Of a stretch of DNA of 64,000 bases, positions 48,586 to 56,482 are shown one piece after another (the stretch's first letter is position 1; each line of letters starts with the position of its first letter). This DNA is from CAYWBU01 sp942491525 (lineage in GTDB: Bacteria; Desulfobacterota; Desulfomonilia; UBA1062), in NCBI GenBank assembly GCA_942491525.1, contig CALOBW010000020.1, positions 248,001 to 312,000 of the forward strand, given 5' to 3'. Made by a program: the position numbers and the translations under genes. A model generated the notes under the pieces. The model saw nothing but the letters and a program-made list of their open reading frames with translations. It had not been told where the DNA came from and ran no database searches.

Positions 48586-49829
48586 GGCAGCTCGCGCTCG
48601 ACGATGGTGAAGAGCTCCTCGACCTTGGCCCGCGGAATGGCTGACTCAAAGAAGCCCATACTCAGGGTCAGACTATCCCCATAGCCCGAGAGGCCCGGCA
48701 CGACCATGGGCGGATAGCCGGCCGGCACGATCAGCTCGGCATGTTTTACCTTCAGCTCACCAAAGTCAAGCGACCTGATCGGCCCCATATTGGTCATGGA
48801 GGGCGGCACATTGCCCTTCTCAAAGAGCGTCCTGAAGAAGCGCGGTATGAGCCGCTCTTTGACGCCGAAGGGCCACGGCAGCCAGGTCAGCCAGGTGCCG
48901 AGGAAAAAGCTCAGGCCCAGCAGACCGCCGGCCTTCTGATGATCGATGCAGGCCTTGACACGCATGACCGTCTGATCAAAATTTTCGCCCAGCTCCTGCC
49001 CCAGATTGAGGTAACAGAAAGAACTGAGATTGCAGATAGCCGCAGCCTCTTCATTGGGCAGGTAACGGCGCAGATCAACCGTGCCCACCATGCGCAAGAC
49101 CCCGTTCAGACCGGCCTGCTCCACATAGGCCCGCAACAGGGCTGCCACAACCATATCATTGATTGTACAGTTGTAACGCCGGCCATACTCGCGCAGGGCC
49201 GCATAGCTGGCGCCCTCAATTCGCCGCACCACAAAGCTCGGCCCTCCGGACGCCTCATCACCGCAGGGATAGGTCAGACTCTTGAGCGGCACCAGCGAGC
49301 GCTTGGTCTCGGCAAAATGATTGAGCAGGATGCGCAGCAACCTGAACGGGCCGAAGCGGCCGTAGACCTGCGCCATGCTGCGTGAGCCGCGATTGAGCGG
49401 CGGCATATAGTCGACATACTTGGTCAGCATTGAATAAATCTGCGCCAGCAGGTAACCGACCTCCTTGACCCCACCGGCATCCGCCACCTGATGGTTGACC
49501 TTGAGCACCAGCTGATCGCCGTAAAGCAAGGCCCGCAGCTGAGGCCCATTGAGGGGATCGAGCGGGGCTGCCAGGAAATCACCAAAATTGCCGGATGTCT
49601 GCAGCAGATCAATCTTATCCAGATCGTCAACCGGCCGCCAAAGGGGCCGGATGAAGCGCGGCAGATAGGCCGAGCCCAGCACCGGTTCGGCATCCAGCAG
49701 CAGCCGCAATGCACGCCGCAGGCGGTCAACATCCGGCAGGCGGTCAAACTCGATTACAAGATGGATCTCCGGCACATACTCGTGCCGCAGGATATAGTTA
49801 ATATTGTCTCCGCAAACCGCCCTGACCAT
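48582..49829 (-). CDS. Condensation/WS-DGAT-like acyltransferase
   Basis: 415 residues of the CoA-dependent acyltransferase/condensation fold. The active-site HHxxxDG motif is present in altered form as NHQVADAGG (around residue 118-126), and the C-terminal part has YNCTINDMVVAALLRAY and a late DFG-type region. Relatives include wax-ester synthase/diacylglycerol acyltransferases and PapA5. The acyl donor and acceptor are unknown. The first His is Asn, but the catalytic second His and Asp-Gly remnant survive (DAGG for DGxS), so activity is plausible but unproven. No clear ribosome site precedes the ATG at 49829. Confidence 0.72.
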   Translation of the reverse strand: MVRAVCGDNINYILRHEYVPEIHLVIEFDRLPDVDRLRRALRLLLDAEPVLGSAYLPRFIRPLWRPVDDLDKIDLLQTSGNFGDFLAAPLDPLNGPQLRALLYGDQLVLKVNHQVADAGGVKEVGYLLAQIYSMLTKYVDYMPPLNRGSRSMAQVYGRFGPFRLLRILLNHFAETKRSLVPLKSLTYPCGDEASGGPSFVVRRIEGASYAALREYGRRYNCTINDMVVAALLRAYVEQAGLNGVLRMVGTVDLRRYLPNEEAAAICNLSSFCYLNLGQELGENFDQTVMRVKACIDHQKAGGLLGLSFFLGTWLTWLPWPFGVKERLIPRFFRTLFEKGNVPPSMTNMGPIRSLDFGELKVKHAELIVPAGYPPMVVPGLSGYGDSLTLSMGFFESAIPRAKVEELFTIVERELP

Positions 49830-49852
49830 TCATTGACTAACGGCAGCTCGAC

Positions 49853-50485
49853 TCAAGAGCTTAACAGATCCGCAACCTCGGCCAGGGATTCCAATATCCG
49901 GTCAGCCTGGCCAAAATCACTGCCCAGCGTAAGCTCGGATGGGATGACCCAGCACGCCAGACCGGCGGCCTTGGCGGCGATCAGCCCGCGCTCGGAGTCT
50001 TCAATGACGACAACCTCACTCGCATCAACCTCAGCCCTGTCAAGAGCCGTCAGATAGGGATCGGGATAGGGTTTAGAGCGCGCATAGTCGCCCTTGGCCA
50101 GCACAAAATTGAAGTATGGCAAAAAACCGGTCTGCTGGTGGATCTGCCGGAAGTGCTGGGGCTGGGAGCTGGTGACAACCGCCATAGGGATGCGGCCGTG
50201 CAGCTGCTGCAGAATCTCGGCGGCGCCGGGCACGGCATGGTTGGCCTGGCCGATCAGATCCGCGTAGCGCTGGCTGCGTTTTAGACGCAGAGCCTCGGTC
50301 TTCTCATGGCTATAGCCCAGCTCTTTACCGAGGGCCCGCAAACCCATGTGTGAAAGCAGAAAGTGCCTGCGGTAGGTCTCCAGATCCAGCGTGAAACCCT
50401 GCTCGGCCATGATCTCACGTGAAGCCTGATAATAGAGGCGCTCGGTATCAACCAGAACGCCGTCATTGTCCCAGAATATGTACAT
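49853..50485 (-). CDS. HAD-superfamily hydrolase
   Basis: 210 residues. Motif I is DNDGVLVDTE at residues 6-15, which forces a start at 50485; motif II in MAVVTSSQP, motif III lysine in RSKPYPDPYLTAL, motif IV in VVIEDSERGLIAAKAAGL. Helical C1 cap. Substrate unknown, phosphoglycolate- or sugar-phosphate-like. Unusually, no ribosome site precedes the start: the hairpin ending the upstream lipoprotein gene lies only eight bases before it. Confidence 0.88.
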   Translation of the reverse strand: MYIFWDNDGVLVDTERLYYQASREIMAEQGFTLDLETYRRHFLLSHMGLRALGKELGYSHEKTEALRLKRSQRYADLIGQANHAVPGAAEILQQLHGRIPMAVVTSSQPQHFRQIHQQTGFLPYFNFVLAKGDYARSKPYPDPYLTALDRAEVDASEVVVIEDSERGLIAAKAAGLACWVIPSELTLGSDFGQADRILESLAEVADLLSS

Positions 50486-50492
50486 AATGAAA

Positions 50493-50513
50493 AGGGCCGC
50501 TTTGAGCGGCCCT
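50493..50513 (-). terminator. Rho-independent terminator of the 50519-51421 lipoprotein gene
   Basis: Eight-base stem AGGGCCGC / GCGGCCCT with a five-base loop, followed on the minus strand by TTTTCATT. It starts six bases after the lipoprotein stop and ends eight bases before the HAD start codon. Confidence 0.88.
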
Positions 50514-50518
50514 GGTTA

Positions 50519-51421
50519 TTAAGGTTTAGCAACCTCGGTCACGGTAGTACTATACTTATAATCCCCACCATTAACATTCATCACCCAAATACCATCCAAC
50601 CTATCGGACACACCGGGGGCTCCAGCACTCTCCCATAGTTTTAGTTTGATATCATAACGAATGTCATACCCAGTAGACTGATAGTCATCTTCCTTAAAAC
50701 TGCCGACCAAGACATTATTGACCAAAGCAAGTTTGATCTCATCATCTTTTCTATCAGCAATCTCATAACCCTCTGGAAGCGGGTACTTGATCGTCAACAA
50801 GAAACCACCATCGACAGCTTCTATCTTCACATCATTGACAGTAATCGCCTCATGGAATGCGCGTTTTACAGAAAATACCCAATCTTTAACAGGCACCAGC
50901 GCCACATACCGAACAGCGGTAAATGTGACAATCTCTTCAATGTTGCCGTACTCAAATTTCCAGCTGCCCTTCAGGCTGCCGTCATCTTCAAATGAGGCAT
51001 TGATCTTGACGTCATACCGATCACCATCAATGGTGATCGTATCTTCGAAGCTCAGCTTTTTGCCGCTGATTCTGAGCGCAAACTCACCCTCAAACTTCTC
51101 ATCAAACTCGTCATCAAAGTAGAACTCATTCTCAGACTGGTCAGTAATATTCAAGGTACAGAGGCTACCATCCTGCTCAATCAACAGCGGAACATCATCC
51201 CATCTTTTATCAACAACAGCCTTCGCACCACCGTCATCAATTGAATAACTCATGGACATCATCCACTCACCACTCAGATCAAAACCGGGAGCCGACTCTG
51301 CTGACAGCGCTACAGCCAGAGCCAAGTCCTTCTCTTCACCATCATCCTCTTCAACCAGTGAGCAGCCCGCCATAGAGAGCCACATCATCAGAATCAGTCC
51401 GCAATATTTGCCAAATCGCAT
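50519..51421 (-). CDS. Lipoprotein of unknown function, acidic
   Basis: 300 residues. Signal sequence MRFGKYCGLILMMWLSMAGC ends in a lipobox (SMAG|C), followed by an acidic linker (SLVEEDDGEEKD) and a mature part rich in alternating hydrophobic residues, suggesting a beta-sandwich or lipocalin-like fold. WMMSMSYSIDDGG and GSWKFEYGN look like repeated strands. No known family recognised. The start at 51421 follows GGAGG; the frame extends to 51478 without one. A dedicated terminator follows. Confidence 0.75.
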   Translation of the reverse strand: MRFGKYCGLILMMWLSMAGCSLVEEDDGEEKDLALAVALSAESAPGFDLSGEWMMSMSYSIDDGGAKAVVDKRWDDVPLLIEQDGSLCTLNITDQSENEFYFDDEFDEKFEGEFALRISGKKLSFEDTITIDGDRYDVKINASFEDDGSLKGSWKFEYGNIEEIVTFTAVRYVALVPVKDWVFSVKRAFHEAITVNDVKIEAVDGGFLLTIKYPLPEGYEIADRKDDEIKLALVNNVLVGSFKEDDYQSTGYDIRYDIKLKLWESAGAPGVSDRLDGIWVMNVNGGDYKYSTTVTEVAKP

Positions 51422-51490
51422 CGCGTCCTCCGTAAATTTAATTGTCGGCATCATACATTGATTCGCTGCCATCAGCAAGCGGCCAAACCC

Positions 51491-51949
51491 TCAGCTCTCA
51501 GCCTGGATAGTAAAGTCATCATACTCAATTTCGAAGCGCAGTTTATGGCGGGCCTCTTCCTGGGCCAACGCCTCAAACAGCGCTTTCAATTCCAGCTCAT
51601 CAGCCATGGACGCCAGCGAGGTGTAGAGCCTGAAGGCGGCCTTCTCCTTCTTGGCGGCCACCACCAGCGCCTCGGCATAGCTAAGGTCATCGCGCAGTTC
51701 AACATCAACCATGTAGTCGGTGATCTTCATATCAACCACCCGTTGGGACGGCAGCAGCAGAGACCTGCCCTCCATGACGGCCTGCAGCTTGCGCTTATGG
51801 CCCTCCTCCTCGCGGGCAAACTGCTCAAAGGCCTCCCGCATGGCCTCATTAGCAGCATTGGCAGCCATGCGACGATAAAAGACGACGGCGGCCTCCTCCT
51901 CTTTGATGGCAAAGTTCAAGACATCATCAACTGATTTCCAGCTAGACAT
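51491..51949 (-). CDS. Ferritin-like diiron protein (rubrerythrin-type, no rubredoxin domain)
   Basis: 152 residues, four helices. Two E-x2-H type ligand pairs are visible: FAIKEEEAAVVFYRRMA with FAREEEGHKRKL, and AAKKEKAAFRLYTSL with LAQEEARHKLRFE. This is the ferritin-like domain of rubrerythrin-related proteins, lacking the C-terminal CxxC rubredoxin. It may reduce peroxide or handle iron. The ATG at 51949 follows GGAGG; an upstream GTG has no ribosome site. 69 bases separate it from the lipoprotein gene downstream. Confidence 0.88.
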   Translation of the reverse strand: MSSWKSVDDVLNFAIKEEEAAVVFYRRMAANAANEAMREAFEQFAREEEGHKRKLQAVMEGRSLLLPSQRVVDMKITDYMVDVELRDDLSYAEALVVAAKKEKAAFRLYTSLASMADELELKALFEALAQEEARHKLRFEIEYDDFTIQAES

Positions 51950-52068
51950 AACAACCTCCACAAATGGACTGCAACCATCTTAGACCAAGATCAGCAATAT
52001 TGCCACGCGATAAATTTTACTTCTATCATCACTTGACGGATCAACAGCCATTGGCACATTATTGTGTT

Positions 52069-53358
52069 ATGCGATTCTTAAACCTGATCCCACTGCTGAT
52101 TATTCTTGCCGGCTGCGCCAACCAGGCACCCTATATGCTCAACCTGATGCCGGTTCCCGACTTCTACTTCTACAGCAAGATGGATCCCTTTACCGAGATC
52201 GAGCCGATTGAGGAGACCCCCTACCAGGGCATCCTCTACGCCACCGACCGCCTGCCGGCGGATGAGAAGAACCGCTCCGAGTTCTACCTCAATCAGCGCG
52301 GCCACCTGTTGCGCCTGGGCGTTGCCAATGTGCGCGCCCTGCAGGACGACATCTCGCTCTACGAACTGGTCAAGGTTTCACTGGAGAAGAACCGCAAGGT
52401 TGACTACCCCCTGATCGTCACCGAGGTTGAGGAGTACGGCGTGCTGCATGACTCGGTCAGCATCTTCACCGACCAGGGGACGCTGGACGGTGATCCGCTG
52501 CAGCCCGGCCGTGAGTTTGCCGACGAAGTCAATGCGCGCATGCGCGACTCCGGCCAGCAGGACATCTACCTCTACATCCACGGCTACAAGGTTGTGTTTG
52601 AAAACCCGCTGCTGGTGGCCACCGAGCTCTGGCACTTTCTGGGCTATGAGGGCGCCTTCATCGCCTATGCCTGGCCCGCCACCCCCAACAAATGGGCCTA
52701 CTTCTCGGACATTGAAAGCGCCGACTACACGGCCCACAACCTGCGCATCCTGCTGAAATTTCTGGCCCGCGAAACGCAGGCCGAACGCATCCACATCATC
52801 GGCTACAGCGCCGGCACCCGGGTTGTGACCGAGGCTCTGCGCCAGATCACCCTCGAAAACAAACACCTGACCCGCGACCAGATCCTGCAGAAGAGCAAGC
52901 TGGGACATGTCATCCTGGTGGGCAGCGACTACGACCCCCACATCTTTGCCAGCTATATTGCCGACGGTCTGCTGGACGTGATGCAGGACCTCAGCATCTA
53001 CGTTTCAGGCATGGACAAGGCCCTCGATCTCTCCCAATGGCTGACCAAGCGCAAGCGCCTGGGCCAGATCGTCATCGACGGACAGATCCCCGGCACCGTC
53101 ATCCAATACCTGCAGGAGAATCCCAACCTCTCCCTGATCGACGTCACCGATGCCCAGGGCGCCACCATCGGCAACGGCCACCACTACTTCCGCAAGAGCC
53201 CCTGGGTCAGCAGCGACATCATCCTGACCCTGACCTACAATCTCAAACCCCAGAATCGCGGCCTGATCAGAGGCGACTGTTTTCCGATCTGGACCTTCCC
53301 GGAAAACTATACCGAACTGCTGAGCATTGAGCAGCACAGCGGAGCTGAAGGCGAATAA
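52069..53358 (+). CDS. DUF900 alpha/beta-hydrolase lipoprotein
   Basis: 429 residues. A short lipoprotein signal (MRFLNLIPLLIILAGC) ends in the lipobox LAGC. The mature part has the DUF900 type alpha/beta-hydrolase: LYATDRLPADEKNRSEFYLNQRG, the oxyanion-side IYLYIHGYKVVFEN, YAWPATPNKWAYFSD, and the nucleophile elbow HIIGYSAGTRVVTEAL. Substrate unknown, perhaps a lipid or ester. The ATG at 52069 is chosen because the signal sequence starts there; the ribosome site is weak. Divergent from the ferritin-like gene, with a 119-base gap. Ends before a strong terminator. Confidence 0.88.
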   Translation: MRFLNLIPLLIILAGCANQAPYMLNLMPVPDFYFYSKMDPFTEIEPIEETPYQGILYATDRLPADEKNRSEFYLNQRGHLLRLGVANVRALQDDISLYELVKVSLEKNRKVDYPLIVTEVEEYGVLHDSVSIFTDQGTLDGDPLQPGREFADEVNARMRDSGQQDIYLYIHGYKVVFENPLLVATELWHFLGYEGAFIAYAWPATPNKWAYFSDIESADYTAHNLRILLKFLARETQAERIHIIGYSAGTRVVTEALRQITLENKHLTRDQILQKSKLGHVILVGSDYDPHIFASYIADGLLDVMQDLSIYVSGMDKALDLSQWLTKRKRLGQIVIDGQIPGTVIQYLQENPNLSLIDVTDAQGATIGNGHHYFRKSPWVSSDIILTLTYNLKPQNRGLIRGDCFPIWTFPENYTELLSIEQHSGAEGE

Positions 53359-53360
53359 AA

Positions 53361-53386
53361 AAAGGGGAGCAGAACTGCTCCCCTTT
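53361..53386. terminator. Bidirectional terminator between DUF900 and asparagine-synthetase-like genes
   Basis: Twelve-base arms AAAGGGGAGCAG / CTGCTCCCCTTT around a two-base loop, flanked by A-run and T-rich sequence. It serves both convergent genes, being two bases after one stop and 23 before the other. Confidence 0.88.
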
Positions 53387-53408
53387 GCTGTTTTAAATCT
53401 TCCGCTTC

Positions 53409-54632
53409 CTAGTAGAGGAAGACGGAGTGTGAATCCGGGTTCTTGCCGAAACAGGTCAGATCATCGATCTTCTGAATCTTGTCACCCTTAAGCATGGCGT
53501 AGAGAGATCTCTCAACACCCAGGCCGCCACCGAAGGTATCCGGGAAGAGCGGCTTGCCGGCTTCATCAGCCATGGCTGCAGCGGTCAGGAAGGGACCGTA
53601 GCCGCCAATCTTCTCAATGTTGACGATGTTGCCGTCTTCGATGATCGGGCGCTCCGGAATAATGCGGTTGTCGATCAGCCGCTCAATGATCGGCTCAAAG
53701 AGCCACTCGCGGATGGCGCCGGAGAGAATCTCAAGAGCCGGAGTGTACTCATTGGTGGCGCGCAGCAGCGACTTGGCGCAAATATCATAGTTATAGATCA
53801 TGTCCGAGGTGAACTCTGAGAGCGGAATCTTGCTGCCGTCAGACTTCACGTAGGGGTAGATCAGGTCGTAGTTTTCACGCATCAGACCCGTAACCCAGAA
53901 GAACTGGGAATCGGTCTCTTCACCGGCCTTGACTTCGGCGGCCTGCTTGCCGTACTTGGCGGTAATCTCATCGCAGCGGAAACGCGGCATGCCCTTCTTG
54001 GGAACATTGATGGCCACCCCCAGAGCTTTGAGATCGTCGTCATTCTTATCAGCCACGGCGCTCAGCGCTTCGATCAGCATGCCCTCGAAAAAGTCGATGG
54101 CGGTATCAAAATCCTCGCGCAGAATAGTCTTAACCCTATCGGCATCGCTCTTATAGGTTTCCAGGTCGATACCGCGGTTTCTGCGCACCTCGATGTCGAT
54201 CTGAGAGAAGTCGATCAAGTACTTGCCGCGCTGCTTGCGCTGGGGGCTCTCAATCTCAAGACGGATATTGGGCGAATCAACATAGATACCCTTCACGGCC
54301 GGGTTGAAGCAGGCCAGAAACTTGCTGTAGATCATCGAGTGGGTGGCCACATAGGGCATCCCCTTGTAGGAGATGGTGGGCACATGCTCAACATCGTGGG
54401 CAAGCGGATCGGTAACGGGGCTCATCTGAACCCTTTCCAAATTGAGGAGACCATTATTAGCGAGATAATTTTGGATGGCATTCACATAGGTGGTTCTGAT
54501 TGCCATGGCTGCTGGCAGGGCATCACCGACCCACTTATTGACGTAATTCTCCTTAATGTAGTCCTCAAGGCTGGTGCCGGACTGTTTTAAGGATGCCTGG
54601 AAATGAAACAAATCTTCGCTAATGTAACTCAT
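53409..54632 (-). CDS. Class II aminoacyl-tRNA-synthetase-like asparagine synthetase (AS-AR type)
   Basis: 407 residues without an N-terminal anticodon-binding OB domain. It has the class II catalytic core: motif 2-like GKYLIDFSQIDIEVRRNRGID and motif 3 FGGGLGVERSLYAML, and MPYVATHSMIYSKFLA matches AsnRS. This fits AsnRS-related asparagine synthetases, which make asparagine from aspartate and ammonia via an aspartyl-AMP intermediate. Clustering with glnA supports ammonia assimilation. A tRNA-charging function is unlikely given the missing OB domain. GGAG precedes the ATG. Classical AsnA is a more distant relative. Confidence 0.65.
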   Translation of the reverse strand: MSYISEDLFHFQASLKQSGTSLEDYIKENYVNKWVGDALPAAMAIRTTYVNAIQNYLANNGLLNLERVQMSPVTDPLAHDVEHVPTISYKGMPYVATHSMIYSKFLACFNPAVKGIYVDSPNIRLEIESPQRKQRGKYLIDFSQIDIEVRRNRGIDLETYKSDADRVKTILREDFDTAIDFFEGMLIEALSAVADKNDDDLKALGVAINVPKKGMPRFRCDEITAKYGKQAAEVKAGEETDSQFFWVTGLMRENYDLIYPYVKSDGSKIPLSEFTSDMIYNYDICAKSLLRATNEYTPALEILSGAIREWLFEPIIERLIDNRIIPERPIIEDGNIVNIEKIGGYGPFLTAAAMADEAGKPLFPDTFGGGLGVERSLYAMLKGDKIQKIDDLTCFGKNPDSHSVFLY

Positions 54633-54661
54633 AACTTTCTCCTCACTTTTATTTAATTGAA

Positions 54662-54685
54662 ACGGGGAGGCTTAAGCCTCCCCGT
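54662..54685 (-). terminator. Terminator after glnA
   Basis: Perfect ten-base arms ACGGGGAGGC / GCCTCCCCGT flank a TTAA loop. On the minus strand TTTCAATT follows. It lies 20 bases after the glnA stop, between glnA and the asparagine-synthetase-like gene, which may be expressed by read-through or its own promoter. Confidence 0.85.
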
Positions 54686-54705
54686 CTCTTCTCGCTGGGC
54701 TAAAC

Positions 54706-56040
54706 CTACAGCTTGGGCAGGTATGTGTCAATCTCGTACTGGGAAACGTGGCACCTGAAGAGATCCCACTCCTTCTTCTTGTTCTCAACGAACTTGCCGA
54801 AGATATGGTCGCCGAGGGCCTCTTTAACAACAGAGCTCTTTTCAACTTCCTGGATGGCCTCAAAGAGGTTGCCGGGCAGGCTTTCGATACCGGCCTCTTT
54901 TCTGGCCTTCTCATCCATCTCGTAGATATCCTTTTCGGTGGGGGCGCTGAACTCATATTTGTTCTTGATACCCTCAAGGCCGGCGGCAATCATAACGGCA
55001 AATGCCAGATAGGGGTTGCAGACTGGGTCCGGGGCGCGGAACTCCATACGGGTGGCCTTGGCCTTGCCGGGCTTATACATGGGAACGCGGATCATGGCAG
55101 AGCGGTTTCTGCGCGCCCAGGCGACATAAACCGGAGCTTCGAAACCGGGAACCAGGCGCTTGTAGGAGTTGATGGTCTGGTTGGTTACGCCGACGATCTC
55201 ACGGGCATGCTTGGCAACACCGGCAATATAGTGACGAGCCACGTCAGAGAGGTTGTACTCGCAGTTGGCGTCATAAAAAGCGTTCTCGCCGTTAGAGAAG
55301 AGAGACTGATGCACGTGCATGCCGCTGCCGTTAACTCCATTCAGGGGCTTGGGCATGAAGGTGGCGTAGACGCCGTTCTGACGGGCGATCTCGCGCACAC
55401 AGATACGGTAGGTCATAACGGTATCCGCCATTGAGAGGGCATCGTTGTACTTCAGCGCGATCTCATGCTGGGAAGGAGCAACCTCATGGTGGGAGTACTC
55501 AACTTCAATCCCCATGGCCTGCAGGGCGAACACGGTCTCCCGGCGCAGATCGCCGCCCTGATCAAGGGGCACAGCGTCGTAGTAGCCGGCGTGATCCAGG
55601 ATCTCGGGATACTCGTCAGAGGCGAAGTAGAAGAACTCAAGCTCAGGTCCCATGTTGACGGTGTCAAAGCCCATCTCGGCAGCCTGCTTCAGCACCTTTT
55701 TCAGAGCATTTCTGGGGCAGCCGTCATAGGGGGTTCCATCGGGGTTCAAGATATCACAGAACATGCTGGCAACGGGCTGATCGGCCGGACGCCAGGGCAA
55801 AATTTTGAAAGTGGCAGGGTCGGGCATGGCGATCATGTCGCTCTCTTCGATGCGGCAGAAGCCCTCGATCGATGAACCGTCAAAGCCGAGACCCTCAGTC
55901 AGAGCCTCTTCCAGCATGGACGGCGTCATGGCAAAGCTCTTCATGGCTCCCAGCACATCGGTGAACCAGAGCTGCACAAAGCTTACATTCAAATCTTTTA
56001 CCGCATTGAGTACATCTTCATTAGTTTTGCAATTAACCAT
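54706..56040 (-). CDS. glnA: Glutamine synthetase, type I (GSI-alpha)
   Basis: 444 residues. LWFTDVLGAMKSFAM, GLGFDGSSIEGF, the metal and glutamate motifs MGPELEFFYF and NGSGMHVHQSLF, the ATP-binding NRSAMIRVP, and KATRMEFRAPDPVCNPYLAFAVMI. Length and the region after KDIYEMDEKA lack the adenylylation NLYDLP motif, which places it in the GSI-alpha class that is not controlled by GlnE. It makes glutamine from glutamate and ammonia. The start at 56040 follows GAGAGGG; the frame also opens at 56094. Driven by the sigma-54 promoter at 56126. Confidence 0.95.
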   Translation of the reverse strand: MVNCKTNEDVLNAVKDLNVSFVQLWFTDVLGAMKSFAMTPSMLEEALTEGLGFDGSSIEGFCRIEESDMIAMPDPATFKILPWRPADQPVASMFCDILNPDGTPYDGCPRNALKKVLKQAAEMGFDTVNMGPELEFFYFASDEYPEILDHAGYYDAVPLDQGGDLRRETVFALQAMGIEVEYSHHEVAPSQHEIALKYNDALSMADTVMTYRICVREIARQNGVYATFMPKPLNGVNGSGMHVHQSLFSNGENAFYDANCEYNLSDVARHYIAGVAKHAREIVGVTNQTINSYKRLVPGFEAPVYVAWARRNRSAMIRVPMYKPGKAKATRMEFRAPDPVCNPYLAFAVMIAAGLEGIKNKYEFSAPTEKDIYEMDEKARKEAGIESLPGNLFEAIQEVEKSSVVKEALGDHIFGKFVENKKKEWDLFRCHVSQYEIDTYLPKL

Positions 56041-56125
56041 AATATCCCTCTCAGTATTTTTTTGTAACCATTGCTGGTCAAAATCTTTTCGCAAACCGCA
56101 ACTTAATCACGGTCAGCCACCTTAA

Positions 56126-56141
56126 AGCCAAAAGCGTGCCA
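56126..56141 (-). promoter_or_regulatory. Sigma-54 promoter of glnA
   Basis: On the minus strand the site reads TGGCACGCTTTTGGCT. The -24 TGGCAC is perfect, and GG-N10-GC spacing is kept; one change in the -12 half (TGGCT for TTGCT). It lies 86 bases before the glnA start. Together with the amtB promoter it indicates sigma-54 control of nitrogen genes. Confidence 0.78.
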
Positions 56142-56275
56142 GAGTTGCAGTTCAAACCGCATCAGACATCGACAATTCATCACATCTACTTGAATTGAAT
56201 CAATTTATTTATTGATACATTTTTTGCCGCAACGCCTATAGCACACAACACTGGTGCATAATTGCCAATTCCATA

Positions 56276-56316
56276 ACACAAAATTGTGTCATATGATATA
56301 CAGAATACAATTTTGT
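56276..56316. repeat. Two related palindromic segments upstream of gltA
   Basis: ACACAAAATTGTGT (56276-56289) is itself a near-palindrome (ACACAA/TTGTGT arms), and ACAATTTTGT (56307-56316) is the exact reverse complement of its ACAAAATTGT core. The two copies lie in inverted order with 17-23 bases between them, one to two helical turns, as expected for a dimeric repressor operator. They sit about 170 bases before gltA and 240 before glnA. Confidence 0.6.
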
Positions 56317-56482
56317 CTACTTTGAATAAATTTCTAACAAAACGCTACCCGAAATGACAAATTTATGCTATTAACAACTGCTCGAGAAAATAAAAGAAAG
56401 AATAATGGAAGGTCTAAGACAGTAAATGGCTGTTGAAATAATAGTGCGAGCACCTTCCACAAAACAAATGGAGATATGAGCT

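Larger units (their letters stand above)
56041..56482. other. Long A/T-rich divergent control region, glnA/gltA
   Basis: 440 bases between two divergent genes. Contains the glnA sigma-54 promoter (56126-56141), and around 56276-56316 two related palindromic segments. A GCACACAACACTGGTGC-like stretch at 56241-56257 resembles an NtrC half-site pair but with nine rather than seven bases between halves, so it is not assigned. No gltA promoter could be chosen with confidence. Confidence 0.6.

Noticed and set aside
56241..56257. NtrC-like site (GCAC ... GTGC)
   Set aside because: The half-sites are nine bases apart rather than seven, so it was not called.
56250..56264. Possible plus-strand sigma-54 site before gltA (GG ... 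GC)
   Set aside because: Spacing is nine rather than ten bases and the -24 half is poor.
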